Source: Symsagittifera roscoffensis (Eukaryota; Xenacoelomorpha; Acoela; Convolutidae). Taken from it: a DNA stretch of 64,000 bases. The number at the start of each line of letters is the position of its first letter. Positions within the stretch are counted from its first letter, which is position 1. The notes below the pieces were generated by a model. It saw only the letters and a program-made list of their open reading frames with translations, ran no database searches and had not been told where the DNA came from. Location: contig NC_087063.1 in NCBI RefSeq assembly GCF_963678635.1, positions 23,070,701 through 23,134,700 of the forward strand, written 5' to 3'. The translations under genes and the position numbers were made by a program. Positions 46,040 to 56,599 of the stretch are shown piece after piece.

Positions 46040-46118
46040 ACTCAAATTTATCATTTAAATTTTAATAGGATCTATCTAAACTTCATAATATTTTTGAAAA
46101 TATTTTATTTCCCACAAA
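46040..46118 (+). repeat. 80-bp direct repeat flanking gypsy fossil 2, right copy
   Basis: See the copy at 38969-39048. Here it begins immediately at the end of the LTR and is followed by an R fragment. Confidence 0.85.
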
Positions 46119-46190
46119 TTATTCGAGACCAATTAAATGACATTCGGAGCATTTAAGACTTTGCCCTGATACGAGCAGTCTCGTTCTAAT
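46119..46190 (+). repeat. R repeat, 3' end fragment
   Basis: ACATTCGGAGCATTTAAGAC, then TTTGCCCTGATACGAGCAGT and CTCGTT: the 3' end of the R family only. Confidence 0.65.
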
Positions 46191-46710
46191 GTATGTAAAT
46201 TTACAGTGCTTAATATATCAGCTTTCGTTAAAGAATTCTATTTCGTGAAATCCACTGTTCACATTCGAATGTCAGTAGATTCCATGGCAAAGAGATTTTT
46301 GGATTCCGCAGCAGTCTGAGTCAATATTTAACTATCAGGCTTTGGATCACATCTCCAAAAAAGAAATTCGACAATCTTTACTGCGCTTCAATTCACAAAT
46401 AGGTCTTTGACACATTCATCGCAATCTTGTAGTCACAGGGTGGGGCTAACTTTTTCACGCAATAACTGATTACAGGAGAAATTTTATAACTGACTGAAAT
46501 GCGACTTAGCATGAATAACTTTTCTCGTGAACGTGCATTAACAAGTTGCATAATCGAAATCTACTGTTTCAAAAATTAAGCACGCTATCATAAATAATCA
46601 TCTATGTTTTGTCTTCCTAATGGATTTTAGAGTGCTATAAAAAGCCAATGGATTTTAGAGTGCTAGAAGTATAAACAGACATACTAAAATGTGGGAATTT
46701 CTGTGCAAAA
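46191..46710. other. Non-coding stretch
   Basis: No gene recognised. GTAGATTCCATGGC and GGATTCCGCAGCAG around 46270-46305 faintly recall the GCGGAATCC repeat family. Confidence 0.35.
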
Positions 46711-46711
46711 T

Positions 46712-47110
46712 GCAACAAGACTGCTCGTATCAGAGCAAAGCGCTGAAAATTCCGACTGCATTTTATGGTCTATGGACTGTAATAACTTGAAAAATTAAAC
46801 GTCCTAAAACAAAACGAGTAAAGTACAAAATAATAGTTTTCGCTGCTAGTAACAAATCAGTTATAGCAAATAAGCTTCCCTCAATCAATTTGGATCGATA
46901 TCTAAGACGGATTAAATCTCCGCTTAAGCGTTAATAGCGCGAAATATATCGCGCGTTAATTGTCCCAAACTGGCCAAAATGGCAAAATTTAAACCCGCAT
47001 AATTTTACGAAAAATAATCACAGGTGAAATTTTTCTTCAAATTTAAGACCAGGACAACAATACCTTTTGAATGATATACAAAACTCGTGCAATAAAATCT
47101 TTTGATTGAT
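46712..47110 (-). repeat. R repeat copy (- orientation)
   Basis: Begins CAACAAGACTGCTCGTATCA and contains AGACGGATTAAATCTCCGC, then TTAATAGCGCGAAATATATC and GCGCGTTAATT, the characteristic R middle. Confidence 0.8.
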
Positions 47111-47119
47111 AAGAAAAAA

Positions 47120-47340
47120 AGGTGCTATTTGTGCTCGGGTTGGTTTTTTTCTCCAGACAGAACCTGACTTTTGAACAAGCAATTTTTGACAAACTTTATT
47201 TACATCATCAAAAATGTGCTTTTATCCTGAGCTCAAATTTAAAAAGTTTTACACTTGTAATCAATGTTTGCAAAGTTAGGGGGTCTAAACGTTGCCAAGA
47301 TGGCCTATTTGGGACAATTAACGCGCGATATAATTGAATG
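47120..47340 (+). repeat. R repeat, 5' half (+ orientation)
   Basis: Contains GTGCTCGGGTTGGTTTTTTTC, TGAGCTCAAATTTAAAAAG and GGGACAATTAACGCGCGATA, the 5' half of R. It lies head to head with the copy at 46712-47110. Confidence 0.75.
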
Positions 47341-47955
47341 TAGTTTTGAATGTAGTTTTTGAGCTTTGATATTGTAAAATATCCTAGTTTCATTTAAAAA
47401 AGGTTTGTTTTACGCCTTCTAAACATTTGCGGCTTTTAATCGTAACTGGACCGCCTGTCTCGCACCTTTTTTGCTTTTTATGTTTTAAAACACATTTTTC
47501 CGATTTTCAAAGATAATGACAAGGTTTTTGTACACAGTTGGTTTTTTCATCGGATAAGTTTACTCAATCTGAACAAAAAGATGCCTTGAGCTCAAAATCA
47601 AAAAGAGTCTGGTGTTTTTCGCAAAGTTATGGATTTGTCGCAAAGCGCTATTGATATAGGCATTCTTTTTTTAAACTAAATTAGTAAAAAGCAAAATAAA
47701 AAACTAGAGCCATAAAATAAAATTGTTCAATAATGTAAAAGCTGAGACGTCAGAAACTTTAAAAAACGAAGACGTCAGATAAAATTGTTATACACATAAT
47801 AGCTATGCAAAATGGGGAAAATGAGGAGGAAGCGTTTCATTTCAAAAAAATTTTTATGACGCATCGAGAGGCTCTGAAAAATATCTGCCTGTTTTTTTTT
47901 CTATTTAACTGAAGAGTATTAAGCCGAATCTTCGATATGACTTTTTTCTAAGTCG
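47341..47955. other. Non-coding stretch
   Basis: AT-rich, no recognised feature. It borders the 3' end of the transporter pseudogene. Confidence 0.4.
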
Positions 47956-49192
47956 CTGTTTTTGACTCCGTAGACGAATTAAATTATTAGACAAAAAGCA
48001 ATCCAAATAATTTTTCTGATCCTTGTCATTAAGCTTAGCTGAGTCATCAAGTAGAAGTTCACGAAGACTGAAAATGCGGGTAAAATTGACACCAGAGGTA
48101 CTCGGTATGGTGTACGTTGTCGTTCATTATGAAATCTGCTTTTGAAATGGACCAGAAATAAGATAAACTCAACACAGCTGAAGCTAAAAAGAAGGCAAAT
48201 ACAAAAAGTGCTGTTAAAAACACCGCCGAATTTTCAATGGTCGCGTTTTGAGCAATTGTTAGGACAATGCATGAAAGAAAAGTGAGAAGAAAAATTGAAG
48301 CTGAAACGCCTTGTTTTTGGTTCCAATCGAAGTCCTTTTGAGATTTTCTGTTATCAGAGTTTTCCTTTTCGACTTCGAAGAAGTTTTGCTCTTTTGTTGC
48401 ATGAATGAAAAACGTTTTCGTCCGACTCATGATTCGTGCAGTTTTTTTATCGGGGTTTCTAATGAGCTCGTTCGAAGTTTGATTAGCGCGAAGAGATCTC
48501 CAAATACCAGCATATCTGCTAAATTTTCGAGTGGAACAAAAAAAACAAGTAGGAACTGTTATCATGGCACCAAAAATGGTTGCAATTACGGGTACTTGAA
48601 TTGTGCCGTTGACGCGGGATAAAAACCGAAAAAGAAGTCCATCTGATGATGGCCAACAGTGACATCAGACCTGTCACGAAAAGGACGGTGAAAATAAGCG
48701 CAGCGGGGGCTGATCACGATGGATTTTTGGCCTCCTCGCTCGCGATTGTTGTGTCCCGTGAACAAATAGTACTCCCGCGACGCTCCTACAAAGATTGACG
48801 ATACTCCGTAAGGCAGAAAAGCGTTCGACCAGTTGGACCAATCGGCTAACACGAATGCCATCTTTATGAAGAATAAAAGGACTAGAAGATTGAGGCTGGG
48901 TAGAATATTGTTCACTAGCTTCGTCTCTCGAATACCTAAGACGACAAAAGAATTATAAAAAGTTGACCTAAGTTGTAAAAAAAAAAACATAAACCTCAAA
49001 ATTCAAAAAAAAAATTTAAATTGTGCTGTATAGTTTTTTGGGTAAATCAAAAATACGATTATTTTATAAACTAAAAGTTTGAAGGTTTTTATGGTCTGCT
49101 GACTGTGGTTTACCTTAACCCAAGCAAACTTTCACATATTTTTGAGCTTAATCTCAGTTTTGCTTACCAATGCATGTTAACACAGTTGCTAC

Positions 49193-49394
49193 CAGGGGTG
49201 GATTTAGGTGGTGGGGGGGGATTCGGACGATTACACTTCAGGGATTCGACCTCCTGCCGACCCAAAGGGTCCCCCTCCCCTTTGTATTATTTTGAGATAT
49301 CCATTTTTGGTGAAAACATGCTCTTTGTACTGCTTTAGGAGAGCTCGCAAAATACGCCCCCCCCCCCCTCGAGAAAGTCCTAGATCCGCCCCTG
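49193..49394. mobile_element. hAT-like element inside transporter pseudogene exon 1
   Basis: 202 bp. Starts CAGGGGTGGATTTAGG and ends CCTAGATCCGCCCCTG. Exact 8-bp flanking duplication GTTGCTAC at 49185-49192 and 49395-49402. It shares GGGATTCGACCTCCTGCCGA and the phrase ATTTTGAGATATCCA with the element at 4000-4356. Removing it restores alignment with the end of exon 1 of the intact gene. Confidence 0.92.
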
Positions 49395-49727
49395 GTTGCT
49401 ACACTAATGATCAGCGCTGCAAAAGGCTCCCCGTTTATTCAAAGAAAAAAGTCGAGCGTCACTTTTTCCATATATTTATTTGAAATCCCATTTGTATACA
49501 GAACGACGCCTCGAGCAGATCTTGCAGCTTCAAGGATATGCTCCACAGTTGCATCACAACCAATAGTAAACGCGACAAGATCGCCCAAAAGGGCCTTCTC
49601 AGTTATAAAAAGTTCTCCCCCTCTGCTAAACAAACAGACAAATTTGAGATTCGAGTAGATGGAAACGAATCTAGAGAAGAGATATTCAGTCTAGAAATCA
49701 ATCGGTTTGACCTTCGCATAATATATA

Positions 49728-49770
49728 ATAAGAATAATAATAATAATAATAATAACAATAATAATAATAA
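49728..49770 (+). repeat. AAT microsatellite
   Basis: About a dozen AAT units, with one C-containing interruption, inside the insertion that splits pseudogene exon 1. Confidence 0.9.
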
Positions 49771-49888
49771 GCGGTTCTTGATGGCTTTACTGTGTTCTAG
49801 ATATACAATAATTGAACGGCCTAAGCGTTTCTTACGAAAACTATGCCAATTTTTTCGCCAATAGCTGACAAAAACATGCAAAAACATA

Positions 49889-49920
49889 CCAGGGGTGGAT
49901 TTAGGTGGTGGGGGGGAGGT
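49889..49920 (+). mobile_element. End fragment of a CAGGGGTGGATTTAGG hAT-like element
   Basis: CAGGGGTGGATTTAGGTGGT followed by a G run: one terminus of the same family as 49193-49394, without the other end nearby. Confidence 0.6.
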
Positions 49921-51110
49921 CAATGAAAAAAACAATCGACACGTAAAAACTTTTTAAATTTTTTTACAGAGCATAAGATCTCTTCCACGAAACTTTGATC
50001 AATTGGAATTTTTACCTGAAGCACACAAAAAACCAACAGTAATTTGTCTGACTAAAGCTGGCTTAAAATTGATAACAAAGTTTACGTTTTCACCAATATT
50101 GATTATCAGTCCCTTATAAGCTGAACGCGCACATAAAGAGGTACTGGAGTAGCTATTCTTATTTTAAAAAAGAGTCCAAGCGATAATTGCAAAAGGAACT
50201 TCAGAAATATTATTCGACACTGTCAGTTCTGGTTAAGAACTCTCAAAATGAAAAAACTCTCAAAATTATATAAAAAAAAGTTATACCCTCCAATTTTCCA
50301 AGTTCTGTAACTGACAAAAATTTGAACAAACTAGAAAATAACGTGGATGGTATTTTGGCGGATTTATCCGTCCACTACATAATATTTGGAGATTTTATTA
50401 TTAGTTTTTCTTTTATTTCGTAAAAATTGTTGTTCATTTATTTTTCTCCTCGTTTTCGGGCAGGTTTGAAAAAATCTAGAATGACATATCAAATCAAAAT
50501 TATAGAAAAATGCTGCTAAAAATACGCAAAATTTTGACTTAAGATAAAAATTATTATTAATAAATAATTGATTATAAAAAGAGTGTAATCGATGCTTCAA
50601 ACGACTACAAAAAACTGAGGTTGGCAAAAATTGTTCTTCTATTTGAGACAACGCTTTACAGAACACCAGAGAGAATATGAAATCGAACATCATGAAGTGG
50701 AAACATATATAATCAGTAAAAAATTGTTCAATAAGTGTTTCATATCAAATTTTTTTCTACCATAATCGTCTAGACATAGCAACCGAAAAATCTGTAATGA
50801 CCACAAAAAAAGCAGCAACAAGAAATCAAAAAATTTGCCAAAAAATTTTATCATGAAAATTGGAAAAGGGTAGAAGTGCTAGCATTAGCAGTCAAATGTG
50901 GTTAAAAATTTGGCATTGAGGAAAAAGCGGGATTTTTGTCAAAATAAATTTTTACAATGATCATCTCAATAATTTAAAAAATCAGCAGAAAAACGCGGAA
51001 CCATTTAACGAATGTTGTCGATCAATCAGCAGTAAATTATAAAAACTGATTTCTCGGACCTCAAAGACAGCGTTAAGACGAAAGGATCAAACTAAGTTTT
51101 TTCGAAAAAT
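49921..51110. other. Non-coding part of the insertion splitting pseudogene exon 1
   Basis: AT-rich. No protein similarity recognised. The open frame 50364-50693 (-) is low-complexity. Confidence 0.4.
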
Positions 51111-51119
51111 TGAAGCAAA

Positions 51120-51800
51120 AGAAATTTTGGAAACCCTTGAACAATCCAGGAACAAATACCGCACTGATTGCTACCTACAATACAAATTACGTTTTCATAC
51201 AAAATGTGGTGCCATAGGGTTCAATTCTGGGGTTTTTGCTATTTATCCTTTATCTCAAAAGTTTACCACGAGCGACCCATATCACGAGCGAAAAAGCTCA
51301 GCAATCAAAAGATACGCATCAGACAATCTTAGACCAAGCAAATGCAGGGCTAGCCTAAAATAAACTATGTTTGAAAAGCGAAAAGATAAAAACCGTTTTG
51401 TTTTTGAAGAAAACCAAGATTCTTTAAAGAGTATATAAAATTACAAGGAGAAATAACCGAAGAACTTCAATGCTTTAAATATTTTGGCGTAATCCTTGGT
51501 TCGAAGCTGAAATTTCATAAGACATCCAAAAAAAATCAAAAACCGCATGCTTCATTTTTGTGGTCTTTTTTAAGTCAAACCCGCATATATTTATTATCAA
51601 AACAATACCTGCCAACCAATCTCAATATTCAGTATTTGCATACGCTAACACTGTTATCTCAAAAATCGCACCTATTGTATTGAAAAAGAAGTGTATGTCA
51701 AAACAATATTCTATAAACGCAAAACTAATCTCGACGAATCTAATACTTTCACAAACAGAATTTTTCGAATCAGAAAACTTCAAATAGTTGGCCACCATTC
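51120..51800 (+). pseudogene. Non-LTR retrotransposon (LINE) reverse-transcriptase fragment
   Basis: About 51366-51540 reads in two + frames as MFEKRKDKNRFVFEEN followed by EELQCFKYFGVILGSKLKFH. The second is the FKYLGV-x-LDSKLxFxxH block that closes the reverse-transcriptase domain of jockey/RTE/CR1-type LINEs. The preceding frame 51127-51363 and the following one 51560-51787 may be adjacent remnants but are not diagnostic. No endonuclease, poly-A tail or target duplication was located. The fragment lies within the sequence that separates the two parts of transporter-pseudogene exon 1. Confidence 0.6.
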
Positions 51801-51871
51801 TCAGAAATTTGACTGAAATAGACAAACTTAAGGACTCTTTTAAAAATGATGAGATAGTTTGATAACAGAAA

Positions 51872-52448
51872 ATGCTTAATGTAGCAAAAAAAAAGTTGTC
51901 ACCAGAAAAATTTATTGCACAAAAAGTCAGAAAAAAGTTCAACATGGTCATCTCGTTCTTCGTAAATTGTATAATTTTTGTCAGAACAGCCACGATTGAA
52001 CAAGTTAACAATTTCATTCATAATTTGCTTGAAAATCATTTTTGGGATATTAGAGACGTTCGAAGTTTTTTAAGATCTAAGTAAGTGGGGGCTCATTAAA
52101 TTTCAAACAAAATTAAAAGCAAATTTCGATCTTTTTTTATGCTATAGAAATTCCAAATGCAAAACAGTCTATCTTTTTTTTACTTGAGGCGCCCGAAAAC
52201 AGGCTCACGTTGCCCAATGGCGTCGTCTCAATCTATATTTTTCTAAACGATTAAATAATGCATTTTGTGATTATAATGGTAACATTAGAATGGAAACAAT
52301 TTATTATGATTACTTTTATGAAACAAACGAATTTCATTGGCAAAAAAAATTGTACGAATTTATGGGTCTACCCAACAGTCCCCCCTATGATATCTACAAA
52401 TCGGCACTACAGTTTTCTATTAAGAACTCTTATTTTGCTGCATTCTGA
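51872..52448 (+). pseudogene. Unrecognised coding-like segments
   Basis: 51872-52080 reads LSPEKFIAQKVRKKFNMVIS and then LLENHFWDIRDVRSFLRSK, followed by a strong donor-like GTAAGTGGGG. 52203-52448, after an AACAG acceptor-like site, reads QWRRLNLYFSKRLNNAFCDY and then EFHWQKKLYEFMGLPNSPPY. The two are not in matching phase across the apparent 122-nt intron, so they are either decayed or unrelated. They may belong to the same LINE-derived insertion; no family recognised. Confidence 0.3.
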
Positions 52449-52976
52449 TTTCTTCAAAGTTTAGACTAATTTAACTCGGTAACAATTCCCCTTTTCCTGA
52501 AGCTTGTTAAGTAGACCCGAACGAAAAAACAATGCCAACGCTTGAACGTCTTGTACAACTTCTGATCACCTTCAAACTTAGGGATTTACGAGAAGACCCG
52601 CCTAGTGTAATAAACGTGTAGATATACAACGCGTAAGTTTTCGTAATCCGGCTTGCACAATTGGTGAAGTAAAGCGCCGTCAAGGAGTGTGTAAAACCGG
52701 CAATGAGGAGTAACAAAAAAAACAAAGCAGGGCATGTGAAATTATGAGCGACGACTCCGATGACAACGTAAATTCCCCCGCCTGAAACCATGGTTATGCC
52801 CAGAAGGATGAGATTAAAAATAGTCATGCAACGTCTAAGCTCAGTTTCAGAAATGTCGACTTCGAGGTATTTCTTACGCCATAACTTTGGAAAAAAGCCG
52901 TGCGCTGTAGGCATTTGATGCAGACGAAAATGTTCTATTCAGTTCAAATCGTGTACGTTGATGGTAAAGCTGAACC

Positions 52977-53631
52977 AAAACAAGACTGCTCGTATCAGGG
53001 CGAAGCCCTGAATGTTCCAGCTGCCTTTTAAGGTCTATGAAACAGTGATGACATAAAAAATTAAATGTGAAAAAAAAGAAGAACAAAAATCAAAAAAAAA
53101 AAAATGTGAGTTTTTGTGAAAATTATCCCCCACACGCCATATAAAGTTTAAAGTGATATAAATTGCTTCTAGTAACAAACTGATTATGATGAATAAGTTG
53201 TCTTCGATCAATTTGGAACGCTTTATAAGACGGATTAGGCGTCCACTTACGCGTTAATAGCGCAAAATATGTCGCGCGTTAATTGTCACAAATTGGCCAA
53301 AATGGCAATCTTTAAACCCCCATAACTTTACCAAAAAGTAATCACAGGTAAAGTATCTTTTCAAATTTAAGCTCAAGACAACAATAAGTTTTAAATGATA
53401 TGAAAAAACTCCGTTAACAATGGCTAGTTAAGAAAATCGAAATTTGTCTGAAGAAAAAAAACCCACCCGAGCACAAATATTCCGCTACTTTCGTTACGAA
53501 AGTCGAACAAGAGATATATTTTTTTAAAGAGACGAAGAATTTGAACTTATGCGTTACGTAGAACTGCAGTATGTAAAGAAGACTGCTCGTATATCAGGGG
53601 TAGCCCTGAAAGTTCCATCTATGTCACTTAA
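52977..53631 (-). repeat. Duplicated block A: R copy plus partial second R end
   Basis: Contains a full R copy (52977-53510, - orientation, AACAAGACTGCTCGTATCAG to CGTTACGAAAGTCGAACAAG) and the beginning of the next. Nearly identical to 55208-55864. Confidence 0.9.
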
Positions 53632-54081
53632 GCTCTTTCTTATAGTTTTTGGGGAAAAAAATACTAAAAATCTATAAAATTGGGACACTGTATATCACAG
53701 ATCAATTGTGAATTTTTGAGTCGTACGAAATTATCATGATCGATAAGCTATAGTCTCAATTCAATTTGGAACGATTTTGTTGTGTGGGATAATTCGCCAC
53801 GACGCATAAATAATTCGCATTACACTTTCAACGTTATGAATGATCCAACCGCACACAAATCAGCCAGAGCATGGCAAAATTGGCAATTTTTACATTCCCA
53901 GAATTTTGCAAAAATCATTCGTATGTAAAATATCTGTTTTTATTTTATTTCAAAGAGTCGATATTTTCAACGGGAATAGAAATTTTTTGTTAAAAACTGT
54001 TATTTCGATCGCCGAAAACTGACTGAATAAAAAAAACCACACCGAGCATAAATATTCCGTTTTCTTCGAAAGTCAGAACAA
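53577..54081 (-). repeat. R repeat, diverged copy
   Basis: Begins AAGACTGCTCGTATATCAGG and ends CACCGAGCATAAATATTCCG with TCGAAAGTCAGAACAA. The middle is more diverged than in other copies (TGTGGGATAATTCGCCACG). Confidence 0.75.
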
Positions 54082-54159
54082 TAATATTAAGAACTTCAAA
54101 TAAGAAAAATCACATTCGGACACACAAAAACGAGAAAATTCAAAACACTGGTACAATAC

Positions 54160-54495
54160 AAACATTACGAGGCCAAACTATGCATTCTGTGCATAGTAAG
54201 CGGAATCCGCAACAGGCCAAAATCAGATTTGTCGCAGAATCCGCATTATTGCTACTTTTCTCTGATCTTCTCTGCTGTTTTGGATTCCACAAACAAATAC
54301 CTAGAACATTGTACCGCTCAAAATCGCTCCAAAACAGGTATTACAGTTATTTGTACGCGGAATCCACTGAAAATTTGTTAGTGGAATCCACTTACATTTT
54401 GGAGCACATTTAAAGGCTTGTCTCTGGAATCCAGGAACATACAGACACAAAATTGTGCGCTTATCTAGTGCACAGTTCGGCCTCGTCATGAATTA
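54160..54495 (+). repeat. GCGGAATCCGC-type dispersed repeat, copy 2
   Basis: Matches the distal part of 29750-30200: TTTGTTAGTGGAATCCACTT and AAAATTGTGCGCTTATCTAG lie in the same order. Confidence 0.65.
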
Positions 54496-54496
54496 C

Positions 54497-55207
54497 ATCC
54501 AGTGGTTTAGCGAGTTGGTGCAAAATTCAGATCAGAGAATTCTTTAATTTAGATAAGAAACTTATTTTTTTAATGTTGCGAAGGATACCGAATTGACTTA
54601 ACGCGCAACTAACATTTTTATATCATAACAAGACTTCGTCTGTGTTCAGAAGCAACTATCATTTGAACTTAAACCTAGTTATAAAATATAACAAAAACTG
54701 AAGAATTGCAGCTTTATTATCTCCAGCACATGTTTTCATTTAGTTGAATGGAGGGGTTATCGTAGAACAGCACAAACCCCGTCAATGCCCTTCCCTTTCC
54801 CTAACACCCCGTCCTTTTGGTCATTTATTAGTCTCTGCGTGTCTCTGCTAACTGTGCGTCTCTGCTAACACCAGGAAAACAATTTCTCCATCAAATGTTG
54901 ATCTTCGTTCATTTGAAAATTAAACAGTTTCCTATTTTTTGCGCAATTTTCTTGATCGGAAGCTTAAAGAACTCTTAAATCGAATTGATAGTGGTTAAAC
55001 CTCTGGTGAACTAATTTGATTTTTGAAGACATCTCCAGGTTTTCTCAAACTTCAAATCATCGCACATTGCATTTGCAAAAAAAAATAAAACGACGTTCTG
55101 AGCCTATGCAGAGCTTGGAAAAAACCGAAGAAAAAGTGAGAGAGAAAGCTCAACAACTGGAGTTGATGGAGGCTTTGTGAAACACGAACGGATTACCACG
55201 ATGAATC
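54497..55207 (+). repeat. Duplicated block C
   Basis: About 711 bp beginning CCAGTGGTTTAGCGAGTTGG and ending AACACGAACGGATTACCACG plus ATGAATC. Nearly identical to 55870-56579. Non-coding; contains the phrase CAATGCCCTTCCCTTTCCCT. Confidence 0.92.
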
Positions 55208-55864
55208 AAAACAAGACTGCTCGTATCAGGGCGAAGCCCTGAATGTTCCAACTGCCTTTTAAGGTCTATGAAACAGTGATGACATAAAAAATTAAATGTG
55301 AAAAAAAAAGGAAAAAAATGAAAAAAAAAAAAATTGAGATTTTTTTTGTGAAAATCATCCCCCACACGCCATATAAAGTACAAAGTGGTAAAAATCTCTT
55401 CTAGTAACAAATCAATTATGGTGAATAAGTTTTCTTCAATCAATTAGGAACGCTTTATAAGAAGGATTAGGCGTCCACTTACGCGTTAATAGCGCAAAAT
55501 ATATCGCACGTTAATTGTCACAAATTGGCCAGAATGGCAATCTTTAAACCCCCATAACTTTACCAAAAAGTAATCACAGATAAAGTATCTTTTCAAATTT
55601 AAGCTCAAGACAACAATAAGTTTTAAATGATGTGAAAAAACTCCGTTAACAATGGCTAGTTAAGAAAATCGAAATTTGTCTGAAGAAAAAAAACCCACCC
55701 GAGCACAAATATTCCGCTACTTTCGTTACGAAAGTCGGAACAAGAGATATATTTTTTTAAAGAGACGAAGAATTTGAACTTATGCGTTACGTAGAACTGC
55801 AGTATGTAAAGAAGACTGCTCGTATATCAGGGGTAGCCCTGAAAGTTCCATCTATGTCACTTAA
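55208..55864 (-). repeat. Duplicated block A' (second copy of A)
   Basis: R copy (55208-55743) and partial R end, nearly identical to 52977-53631. It is joined directly to block C' without the intervening sequence present in the first unit. Confidence 0.9.
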
Positions 55865-55869
55865 CCTCC

Positions 55870-56579
55870 ATCCAGTGGTTTAACGAGTTGGTGCAAAATT
55901 CAGATCAGAGACTTCTTTAATTTAGATTAGAAACTTATTTTTTTAATGTTGCGAAGGATACCGAATTGACTTAACGCGCAATTAACATTTCTATATCATA
56001 ACAAGACTTCGTCTGTGTTCAGAAGCAACTATCATTTGAACTTAAACCTAGTTATAAAATATAACAAAAACTGAAGAATTGCAGCTTTATTGTCTCCAGC
56101 ACATGTTTTCATTTAGTTGAATGGAGGGGTTATCGTAGAACAGCACAAACCCCGTCAATGCCCTTCCCTTTCCCTAACACCCCGTCCTTTTGGTCATTTA
56201 TTAGTCTCTGCGTGTCTCTGCTAACTGTGCGTCTCTGCTAACACCAGGAAAACAATTTCTCCATCAAATGTTGATCTTCGTTCATTTGAAAATTAAACAG
56301 TTTCCTATTTTTTGCGCAATTTTCTTGATCGGAAGCTTAAAGAACTCTTAAATCGAATTGATAGTGGTTAAATCTCTGGTGAACTAATTTGGTTTTTGAA
56401 GACATCTCCTGGTTTTTTCAAACTTCAAGTCATCGCACATTGCATTTGCAAAAAAAATAAAACGATGTTCTGAGCCTATGCAAAGCTTGGAAAAAACCGA
56501 AGAAAAAGTGAGAGAGAAAGCTCAACAACTGGAGGTGATGGATGCTTTGTGAAACACGAACGGATTGCCATGATGAATC
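55870..56579 (+). repeat. Duplicated block C' (second copy of C)
   Basis: Differs from 54497-55207 at only a small number of positions. Its end, TGATGAATC, runs into unique sequence. Confidence 0.92.
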
Positions 56580-56599
56580 TCTAGTAGCATAGGCAAAAC

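Larger units (their letters stand above)
47960..52914 (-). pseudogene. Decayed SLC7A (CAT-type) transporter copy
   Basis: Inverted paralogue of the gene at 1476-3673. Exon 1 is in two parts. 52914-about 52595 reads LWRKKYLEVDISETELRRCM and GGGIYVVIGVVAHN up to FITLG. About 49610-49168 resumes at DLVAFTIG and VEHILEAARSARGVV. The parts are separated by about 2.95 kb that includes LINE-like remains. The end of exon 1 is further split by the hAT-like element 49193-49394. The intron (49167-48936, GTAAGC...CTTAG, 232 nt) keeps the same phase-1 position as the intact gene. Exon 2 starts IRETKLVNNIL, continues FLPYGVSSIFVGASREY, then loses frame. It lacks roughly 300 bp of transmembrane sequence before LLFRFLSRVN, and ends with WNQKQGVSASIFLLTFLSCI and a frameshifted C-terminus. 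The splits, frameshifts and deletion make it non-functional. Confidence 0.9.
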
